Assembly (NCBI GenBank): GCA_930367215.1
Contig: OV884059.1
Location: forward strand, 224,377,803-224,441,802
Length of the DNA stretch: 64,000 nt
Direction: 5' to 3'
From: Pollenia angustigena
Taxonomy: Eukaryota; Arthropoda; Insecta; Diptera; Polleniidae
Position numbers and translations under genes: made by a program. Each line of letters begins with the position of its first letter. Position 1 is the stretch's first letter. The notes below the pieces were generated by a model. It saw nothing but the letters and a program-made list of their open reading frames with translations, had not been told where the DNA came from and did not search any database. This document shows positions 55,936-64,000 of this stretch, in pieces.

Positions 55936-57281
55936 GTTTGAAGCAGTGTTTAAATTGCTTGCTTTAAAATAGCAACAGCACCGAAATTTTTGCTTTGTTT
56001 ACATTTTTTGCTGCAAATTAAAAAACTGTATTTTTCAATGCCTTTTATTACTTTGATAGAGAGTAAGCAAAAGCAAAAAAGCAAAAGCAGAAAAAGAGAG
56101 AGTAAATAATTTTTTTAGTCTCGCTATGTGTATGTTCTTTGCTTAATCAGTCAGCAACGCAACAACTTAAGTAAGTAATAAATTTTGTTTAAGTTTTTTT
56201 TTGGCTTTTCATGCGCTTAAAGTCAGCAAGTTAACTTCTTTGCTGTTGCTGGCTGGCACTTCATACATATATTTTGAATATTTTGAATTTCTTAGTATTT
56301 TTGCAGAAAGAATGTTTAAAGATCATTACCGTTAGATGTTTTTTTTTTTGCGAAAAAACTAATTTTTGTTCCTTTATTTAGTGAGTTACGCAAAACCATA
56401 TTTTTAGGTAGGTACCTATTTCTTTAATGTTTTTAGTATGTTTTTTCAATAAATACGAAAATACATATGTACATATGGCCAATATGGCCATTTTCTCAAT
56501 GTATCGACAAACTGTCTGTTACTTAATGACAACATAAATTTATTGGACCGATAAACTGTCCGTTAACGATTTTGGTTTTCTCAATATACCGACAAAAAAC
56601 AAAGTTTTCAGCTGGCAACGCCACTCAAAATACATGTAAAAGATGGGAGTCAGCTGATTGAATTTATCTGTACGGCAAATAAAAGGAAAATAAATAATTG
56701 GCAGATGAGTGCCGGTTAGCTTTGCGATTAAAACGAAGCAAATGAGACATTGAGAAAACCAAATTTCTTTAATGTGCAGTTTTTCGTTGGGAAAAAAGAT
56801 AATCGCCTAATGAGAAAATGGCCATATCACTTTTAAACATATGTATGTATGTATGTATGTGAGCAAATTTTACACATAGCTTGGTCATTATCAAAATAAA
56901 AATATTTTTCAATTATTCTTCGATTTACACGCGGCGCCATAATTCTTAGTTCTTACCGTCAAAGATTTTTTCAAAACAAATTTCTGCAACAGCAAGCAAC
57001 AGCGATCAAGTCAAAAAAATGTTAAACAGCCAGCCAAGCAACTACATTAAAAAAAAAAACAAAAACATATTACTTACAGCAACAGCATTTTTTTAGTGGT
57101 TGCTTGACTGAATGTTTAAACTTTAAGCTGAGAACAAACACATAGTGACAGTAAATACATTATTAACTCTCACTTTTTCTGCTTTTGCTTTTTGCTTTTA
57201 CTGTGTTCTTTTTCTTAAGTTAAGTTAAGCAATTACAAAAGCATTAAAAATAGTCAAGCATTTTTAAACACTGGTTTGAAG
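55936..57281. mobile_element. Non-autonomous hAT-like element, 1330 bp (right only)
   Basis: The element is 55944-57273, flanked by the exact octamer GTTTGAAG (55936-55943 and 57274-57281). The left arm has one copy in inverse (CTTCAAAC, 15374-15381). Ends CAGTGTTTAAATTGCTTG and the inverse of CAGTGTTTAAAAATGCTTG. Long subterminal inverted regions rich in AAGCAAAAGCAAAAA (about 56060-56110 and 57165-57200). It holds a nested inverted-repeat element at 56483-56826 and no transposase. Confidence 0.9.
56483..56826. repeat. MITE nested in the hAT-like element, 344 bp
   Basis: Ends TATGGCCATTTTCTCA are perfectly inverted (56483-56498 and inverse ending 56826). Internal words AACTGTCYGTTA and CGACAAA occur more than once. 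The target duplication is unclear (AT or ATAT). A TATG microsatellite lies just outside at 56840-56860. Confidence 0.65.
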
Positions 57282-57570
57282 GATATTTGTTGGATTAGCT
57301 ATGATCCGCTTGCATTTTTCTTTATTTTCTTGAACATTAATTGCTTATACCATTTTTCTCTTAATATCAACACTAACATTAGGATCGAAGAATGAAAGAC
57401 CAACTGCTTCTTCGGACAAATATCATAAGTGATTGCTTACTTTTTGTAACAAAGCAAAAGCTATATCTTGTTCAGGATAAGCAATTATATTTTTTTTATT
57501 AAATTTAGGTCTTGATTTGGTGCTTCAATTGCTTTGGTGCATCCAAACCAGGCTTTTACATAAATACGAA
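57282..57570 (-). pseudogene. Decayed ORF of unrecognised family, 5' part (right copy)
   Basis: Mirror of about 15083-15373, carrying the LSEEAVGLSFFDPN-type segment on the minus strand. Confidence 0.5.
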
Positions 57571-57621
57571 CTATAAAAAGTCATATTAAATTGATTACGG
57601 AACAAATAAATTTTAAGTGTA

Positions 57622-59401
57622 TACAGTATTCCACGGATAATTACCTCGACAAAAATGTCAATATTTTTGGGTAATTATGCGGTGTAAGCATTTAAACGAA
57701 TACGCTTAACTACCTTGTTGAGGTAATAATAATACGTTTAACTACCTCATTAAGGTAATTAAGCGAATTTGTTTAAATACCTCAGTGAGGTTATTAGACG
57801 TATTTATTTACAAGATAACTTAACTTTGATGTATGAAAAAATTTAAGAAAGGAATTTATACATGTATCAGCTAAATCTTAATAGAAAGCAAAAAAAAAAA
57901 ACAATGGGATTTGTTGTCTTAAATTTTATCTGTAGTGCTTTTTGAGATGTCCTGTCATATCCTACTACTACTCATGGAAGCCGTAAATATGCAATTGCAT
58001 GGGTTTTCTTGTGCGACCAATGAATGCAGAAACAATATATTTATGCGTTTAGAGCTTTTAATGAATTTTGGTATCGATTTGTTTGTAAATAATTTCCATA
58101 TTTTAGCCATTGCTGCATTTTTATTGCACACATATTTTAAGTTTTTAAAACATATTTTAATACATGTTAAGCAAATAAAAAAATTGCTTAAAATTCTGGT
58201 TAACAGATGAATTTTCTGTTGCTTTAATTTCGCCACCTACATTAAATTTTCACTGTACAATTTTAAGCCAAAGCAAGTTTTTGTTGAAGATAAATGTTTT
58301 TCGCAACTTATAACATAGAAACCTAGACGCATCATTTAAGGTGCTATCAGACGGGATGTATTTTACATATGTACTGTCAAATTTTCCATCTGTAAAAGTT
58401 GTACACATCGTGTGATACATATGAAACTTTGCATGTGTAAAAAACATGTGGAAATACATATGTAAATTTTTCGATTAGAACACGCTCTATTTTCCTGTGG
58501 TAAACATAAACAAAACAGCTGGTTTGTTTTGAAACGTAAACAAAAGTCAGCTTTTGTTTACATTTATAGGTTATGTCATAAGGAAAAACATAAGCAGGTG
58601 TGATAGCAAAAATTATGAATCGTATGTAAAATGGAAATTCTACATACATACGGAATTACATATGGGAAAGAAAAGTGACAGTACATATGTAAAATACATC
58701 CCGTCTGATAGCACCTTTAGTAAACGATCGAATCAGAAACACTTTTTTAAGTAATCTTTTCGTGTCCGTCCGTCCGTCCGTCCATCTTGCTGGTTGTATG
58801 TCCATGTAAACCTTGTACGAAAAGTAAAGGTAGCAGTTTTTAGATAATTTGTTAAAATTGGGTTAATACGTTTTATTGTCATAAGAACGAAACCTATGTA
58901 AATTGTAAGAATAGGTCTATAATATCACATAGTCCCCATGAAAACTTTAATCTCTTTAAGACAAAATATCTCATAAATTTGGTGTATCTAGATAATATAT
59001 AACTCTTATATGAATCTTGACCTCATAACATAACTTTTAATGCAAATATTAATTTGTTAAATATTTTGCTTTTAATCAAGCCATATTTTGTTTTTTAGGC
59101 ATATTTTTTTAAAAAAATTTAGTGTATATTTTTAAATTATTAACATGTAAAACTTGGTTGCTTTACTTGCTGTGTTTTTGTCAAATAGTACTGAGGCAAT
59201 TAAACGAATGAAATTTAAGTATAATTTTGTTTTGGGAGTTAAATTTTTAAGGCAATTATCCGAATCGGGTAATTAAGCGTATGGCAATTAAACGTTAATT
59301 TTTGTTTAAAAAATGGAAGAAAAAAAACGGGGATTTAAAACTCGAGGTAAATAGCCGTGAAAGGCATTTAAGCGTGGGGTAATTAACCGGGTTATACTGT
59401 A
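57622..59401. mobile_element. Pogo-like element (right copy), carrying a MITE
   Basis: The element is 57624-59399 with TA on both sides, mirror of 13639-15030. The extra length is a Harbinger-like MITE at 58339-58716. No transposase is recognisable. Confidence 0.8.
58336..58719. mobile_element. PIF/Harbinger-like MITE, 378 bp (right only)
   Basis: The element is 58339-58716. The terminal inverted repeats are perfect for about 41 bp, beginning AGGTGCTATCAGACGGGATG. TTA on both sides (58336-58338, 58717-58719) against a single TTA equivalent on the left arm (14315-14317 inverse). A 3-bp TTA target is the PIF/Harbinger signature. No coding capacity. Confidence 0.85.
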
Positions 59402-60424
59402 AATAGCTTTTGACATCCATCTAGCATGAGAAGTTGCACCAGGTATTCGAAAGTGTTAAAATTCGGCACCGTACCACCAAGAAAACTAAAAACTAATTGT
59501 AATAATTCTTTGTAATCGCGTCTACTTTATGAGTTTTGGTTTATGTTTGTAAACTAGCTCTTCTTTTAGGAAAAAGTAAAAAAGCAAAACGCGAAATAAT
59601 TTTTTTTAGCTTTTGCTTTTTAAGTGGTTGACCATTTTTGTCGCTGTACAATTTATTTTCGTACACCGTTTCAAACTGTATTGTTAGTTTTTCTAATTTC
59701 CATAAAAAATTTAAAAGTAACAAAGCGTTATTTACAAAAGTTATGGAAAAATTACGAAAAATTGTAATGTAGGGTGCCGAAATGAGCAAATTTACTGTAA
59801 AAACTTATAGTTTTTGCACACTAAAATAAAGTTTTGACATTTTTTTCAAATTATTTTCTTAAAAGTGAAGAAAATCTTGGTTTTTGGCAAAGACCGGCAA
59901 ACCCAATTTGTAGCTAAGATTCGACTTGAGAAACCGGCAAGCCCAATTTGTAGCTAAGATTCGACTTGAGAGACCTCTAAACCTCTTCTCAAAAATCTGC
60001 CCAAAAATACTTTACCCTCTAAGCTTTGAAATTATGCTTGAGCCCCGTATTTTTTTTTCTTTTTTTTTGAAAAACACTAATGTATAAAGTATACCTATTT
60101 TATTCAAAATCATTTTACTGGCGTATTCAGAAAAAGTATTACAGTTTTGGTTTGAATTGCTTTTTAAAACAAAAATTTAAATTGAAGTATTATTTTAAAT
60201 ATATTTAAAATTTAAATAAGTTATTTATTAATACTGCTCTTAATTTGTTAAGTAAAAACCTTTGTGAACGGTAATTCCTGGAAACACTGATAACAATGTT
60301 AAAAATGATCAAAAGAGGAAGAAGGAAAAGTTAACACTAATTTTAGTAAAGTGCATAATATTTGAAGTTTATTAAAAATAGTGTACATGAAAGTAATAAA
60401 TATATATATTTAAAGTAATTCTAA

Positions 60425-60537
60425 TAGGTACTGATAATAATGTTTATTACGTTATGAATCCAATAAATTTTTCTTAGGACCAAAAACTTTTTTCGTTGTT
60501 GGATTCATAACGTAATAAACATTTTTATCAGTACCTA
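60425..60537. repeat. 113-bp foldback (right copy)
   Basis: Mirror of 12501-12613 with no difference found by eye. Confidence 0.75.
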
Positions 60538-60653
60538 GACTTGATATAAATGCTGCTATTACTTCTCCATTCTTGGTCATCAACGGACGTATAAATGAAA
60601 TTCGTATATTTAACATTTTTAGGACAAAACCGCGGCACCAAAAATAGTAATCG

Positions 60654-61271
60654 TTAATTTTTAGGGAGTATGTTTATTAGAAGTGCTACAATTGATTTTA
60701 AGCTCGGCGGCGCATTAGAGTACCTTTGATTTTGTACTAATTTATTCAATATGGACAAGAGTTTTTGTTCAAATTCGTTTAAATCTTTGTTTCTACCTCG
60801 GCTTTCACATCCGTAAGCTTCCAACGTTTCATGTAGCAGAATTTCCAATACTTTAAAATTCCCTGATTCAGAAATATGCAATAACGACTTAGCAAGAAGT
60901 AATTTTTTCATGAAAAAAATTTTAGTTACGGCTCCACTTAAAATTTTATCAACCGTTTGTTTAGAATAAGTCTCATTCATAACTTTGTAAATCTCGTTTA
61001 GCTCGGCAGCATTATGCGAAACTATTTCATATGCCAATATTTCTGTAGTTCTAGTTATAATATCTTTTTCATATGACATGGCTATAACGTTAGCATGTTC
61101 ATAGTCACTGGATTTTATTATATTGTAGTCATGGGCCATCGTTAAGAAACCCTCTGGATAGAATGTATTCAGGTCCGTACATACTAACGATTCGCCACTT
61201 TCGCCCAAAACAGGTAACGATTGCACAAGGCAAATAAGTAGAGTAGTTAAAACTATCTTGGTTGTATTCAT
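60654..61271 (-). CDS. Small secreted protein, unknown family (right copy)
   Basis: 205 residues, same organisation as the left copy: signal peptide 1-23, Cys31 and Cys155, sequon at Asn99 (N-E-T here, N-Q-T on the left). It differs at Glu100, Lys128, Glu135, Gly137, Ile144 and Pro189. Seven base changes produce these six replacements and no synonymous change was found. The start at 61271 is preferred over the upstream ATG at 61301 because the predicted transcript start (61292) lies between them. The frame is intact. No function can be assigned. Confidence 0.8.
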   Translation of the reverse strand: MNTTKIVLTTLLICLVQSLPVLGESGESLVCTDLNTFYPEGFLTMAHDYNIIKSSDYEHANVIAMSYEKDIITRTTEILAYEIVSHNAAELNEIYKVMNETYSKQTVDKILSGAVTKIFFMKKLLLAKSLLHISESGNFKVLEILLHETLEAYGCESRGRNKDLNEFEQKLLSILNKLVQNQRYSNAPPSLKSIVALLINILPKN

Positions 61272-61287
61272 TTCAAAAATATTTAAT

Positions 61288-61324
61288 AAACTGAAATTCA
61301 TTCTTTCTGTAGCTGGTATTTATA
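61288..61324 (-). promoter_or_regulatory. TATA + TCAGT initiator core promoter (right copy)
   Basis: On the minus strand TATAAA is at 61324-61319 and TCAGT at 61294-61290, initiator A at 61292, spacing 32. Unchanged from the left copy, so both genes should be transcribed alike, in divergent (outward) orientation relative to the palindrome centre. Confidence 0.8.
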
Positions 61325-61639
61325 CGTTTTAACTTTAATTTCGATTATATTTATTTAAAAATTAGTGCTGCTTGATTTGGTTTGGTTGTAGTAGTTATGA
61401 AGTTAATAAATTTCTCTGCAACGGGCTTGAGATAATAATAACAATAATTTTAAGAAATTTATAAATACTAATACGTGAAATCTTTTCAGCCTTTTAACAT
61501 CATCAAAAATTGTAATTGCTAATATACTCCTATGGTTTCGAAGTCGATTCATATATCGAGAACTTAATCTATTTATTTGATTAACGACAGTTGGAATATG
61601 CTAAAGCCCCATGTTTGTTTGTCACAGACTACGGGGCTT

Positions 61640-62127
61640 TAACTATTATTCTAACTGTTTTAGATTAGAATTTCCAGCCTGGAATTACTTGCAGTACCTC
61701 ATAGCCGCATACCGTATGTCAAAACAGGTTTCAATATTGCTTTGTATTTTCTAATTTTGTTTTTAAGACTTACATAGATCTGATTTGGGACCTAAAAACC
61801 AGTAACTCTTTTTTGTTTTGACATTTTAATGGTCTCTTTTCGCTTTAACGTGGTTTTTCGATGTTAATCGTTTGTCTGGATGCATTCCAAGATATTTAAC
61901 AGAATAAGTTTTGGGACCGTTTTAAACTAATGCAAAAAATTCTTCTGGATTAAAGCAAATTGCCTTTGTATTGTTGATGATGCTTCTTTGGGTGAACTAC
62001 AACACGCAAGTATAGCAGTGTCATCTACATAAGTGGCTACTGTAACACCATTATAATGCCTGGTTATCAGAAGTGTATATTGTGTATAGAGTAAGTCCAA
62101 GGGCACATCCTTGTGGGACCAGAGCAA
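61640..62127 (-). pseudogene. Jockey-like LINE reverse transcriptase relic (right copy)
   Basis: Mirror of 10905-11400 with the same YVDD-containing fragment and the same breaks; a few extra differences. Confidence 0.7.
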
Positions 62128-62371
62128 TTACATATTTCACAGATGTCTGATGACTTGTCATCAAATTAAACAAAAATATGTACGTTCTTTAAATTAGATT
62201 TCAAAAATAGGTAAAAAGAAGTTGGTAGATACGTTTTGAGTTTAAACAAAAGACCTTTATGCCACACTATATTAATGCTTGTTTCGGCTGTGCCGAATCG
62301 TTATTAAAGGTATATAAATTATTAATTAATTAAAAACGAGAGTCAACATTAAAATTGATTGCGCCTTATGC

Positions 62372-62585
62372 CCGTACTTTCAACAAATAGATATCTAGCT
62401 GTGTATAGGTATCTATGATTTTCTTACCTACGGGTTAAAGTGTAATGCATTTTACACCACCGATTTTCAATACTTAATTCAGGTAGGTAACATTACCGTT
62501 TAAATTACCAAAAAAATGGTACCGGATAGGTAAAGAAAACTGTTAGGTACGAACACGACTAGATATCTTTTTGTAGATATTACGG
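62372..62585. repeat. Short inverted-repeat element (right copy)
   Basis: Mirror of 10466-10679. Confidence 0.55.
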
Positions 62586-63231
62586 AAATTTTGTAGAACA
62601 AATTTGAGTAAAATATCACGACTCCTTTATACAAGACCAATAATGATAACAGTATGATTTCTGGTCATATAGAACAAATTTGTGTTAAATCGTATATGAA
62701 TCATTTATAGGACAACTTACTTTTATATACATATATACATAGATGAGGTATAAGATGAATATTAAAAAAGTTTCTCGCGGAATGACAATCTTGTATAGCA
62801 GTATCATAACTAGTTGTGGTGGAGGGTAGCAGACAGCATCTCAAGCGTGAACTTTTAAAAAAGGACCAAATGGAGTACACTCGATATCGATTTCTTTTGC
62901 CTTTTTCGCTTTGAGTAAAACATGCCTATTGTACTAATTTTCGGAGCACATTTTTAACTTTTTGATGAATGTTTTAAACGCCCTAAAAATTAGTTTAGTT
63001 TTTTAGTTTAGTTTTTATCTTTTTGCGTCGTTATTTTTGCTTTAATTTTTAATTAATAAAAACAGCTGTGTGTTTTTGTTTGTTTGTTTGTAAACAATAA
63101 CCAATATTTTCTTAAAAATAATTTAAAACGCAATTTGAAGAAAACATATTATTTTTGTCAAATTTGTATACCCAGATCACCATAGTGGTTCTAGACCTGC
63201 CATCGGCAAAATCAGGGCGCCGCGTTTTCTC

Positions 63232-63371
63232 CAAGGCGAATTGACTAGAAGGTGAGGTCAACTCTACAACTACAATGCTTCTGTGGTCGGGTTGTCAAAA
63301 ATATTGCTAGTAAAAAAAACAGGTTTGTTTACATAAAAAACTAGTTTGTATACAAACTTTTACAAGCCGAC
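63232..63371. repeat. Partial MITE at right arm boundary
   Basis: 140 bp matching the inverse of 2405-2542 (starting AAGGCGAATTGACTAGAAGG) with about three to four differences. It is interrupted at 63371/63372 by the start of a hAT-like element, so its other end is outside the window. Confidence 0.7.
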
Positions 63372-64000
63372 CAGGGTTGTCAGATTTTTTTGAGCTCCAT
63401 CGCCAAACCGGATGTCGTAAATCGCCAAAAATCGCCAAACGTCAATTTTTTCAGTTTTCGAAATCTTTTTTTTTTTTAATTAAATTTTGCATACAAAAAA
63501 AAGCTGATATAATATTGCAGTAAAAAATCGCCAAAAACTGAGAAAAAATACAAAAAATCGCCGAAAGTAAATTTTGTTTAGTAACTGTTATTTTTTTTAA
63601 AATAACATAAATCGAGATCATTTATTCAGTTAAAAAAAAAAACTAAAATTAAGCACACAAGCTTTAAGATCACTTCAGGCTCATCGATTTCATTACCATT
63701 GTTTTGACCTGCATACGTACTATTAGATTTAAGCAGTGTTTAAAAAACTACAGTCGAACATGAAAAGCTGCCTGCCATCTCTTCCACTTTTTCATTTGTC
63801 ATTGGGCAAAAAAAAATGTTCTTTTAACTTGTAATTCATTAAATGTAAATAGTCGCGGTCAAACCAAATCAAAAAGCGAAAAATTTTAGACACATTTTCG
63901 TTTTTTGTTCGACAGGTTTTGGTTGCGACTGCAGTTTTTTAAACCTTGGAATTAAAAAGTGCCTGAATAATTCACTTAAAATGATAATAAAACAAAAATC
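63372..64000. mobile_element. Start of a hAT-like element running off the window
   Basis: CAGGGTTGTCAGATTTTTTT is a hAT-type terminus. It is followed by at least five spaced copies of ATCGCCAAA/ATCGCCGAA (63405-63570), typical subterminal repeats. No ORF is recognised in the visible part and the far end is not in the window. Confidence 0.6.

Larger units (their letters stand above)
40959..63231 (-). repeat. Right arm of giant palindrome
   Basis: Inverted copy of 4831-37911. The turn-around is at about 40958/40959, where a forward monomer (ending GAAGAAAGGAATTTT) joins an inverted one (starting TGTGCTGAAAAGG). Private insertions: 41092-41614, 46368-46550, 47898-48073, about 50938-55927 with 55017-55414 inside it, 55944-57273 and 58339-58716. 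It lacks left positions 33696-34854. Confidence 0.95.

Overview
The window is AT-rich, transposon-dense eukaryotic DNA. Features pointing to an insect, most likely a higher fly, are a rosa-type (DD41D) mariner, a BEL/Pao retrotransposon, insect-type LINEs, hAT, pogo-like and piggyBac-like elements, and an arthropod TATA+TCAGT core promoter. No bacterial or organellar features, rRNA or canonical tRNA genes were seen. The species assignment is inference.

The dominant structure is a giant inverted repeat. A left arm (about 4831-37911) is repeated in reverse orientation as a right arm (about 40959-63231). Between them lies about 3 kb of tandem repeats with ~573-bp monomers, arranged as a trimeric higher-order repeat of period 1720 bp. 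Both arms share, in mirror order: a jockey RT relic, a gene for a small secreted protein, a foldback, a pogo-like element, a decayed ORF, several MITEs, an intact mariner and a 5'-truncated LINE with an open RT frame. Private insertions distinguish the arms. Left only: a 4980-bp hAT (itself carrying a nested hAT), a BEL/Pao element with apparently identical LTRs, and a Loa/I-type LINE. Right only: a Jockey/CR1-type LINE with a piggyBac-like MITE in its ORF1, a 1.33-kb hAT-like element, a Harbinger-like MITE, a pogo-like MITE and two short insertions. For most of these the other arm keeps the unoccupied target, so target-site duplications can be read directly.

The only candidate host gene is the secreted-protein gene at 11767-12384 (+) and 60654-61271 (-). 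The copies differ by seven bases, all of them amino-acid changing, clustered in one segment. Near the palindrome centre the arms are almost identical (mariner protein identical, one residue different in 721 for the LINE protein). Around the secreted gene they differ by about 0.5-1%. This fits gene conversion in a real palindrome, but two haplotypes joined head-to-head by the assembler is a serious alternative.

Outside the arms: 1-4830 holds MITEs and a degraded hAT, and 63232-64000 holds a MITE fragment cut by the start of another hAT-like element that runs off the window. Because that MITE also occurs on the left (2347-2545) in mirror orientation, the palindrome may extend beyond this window.
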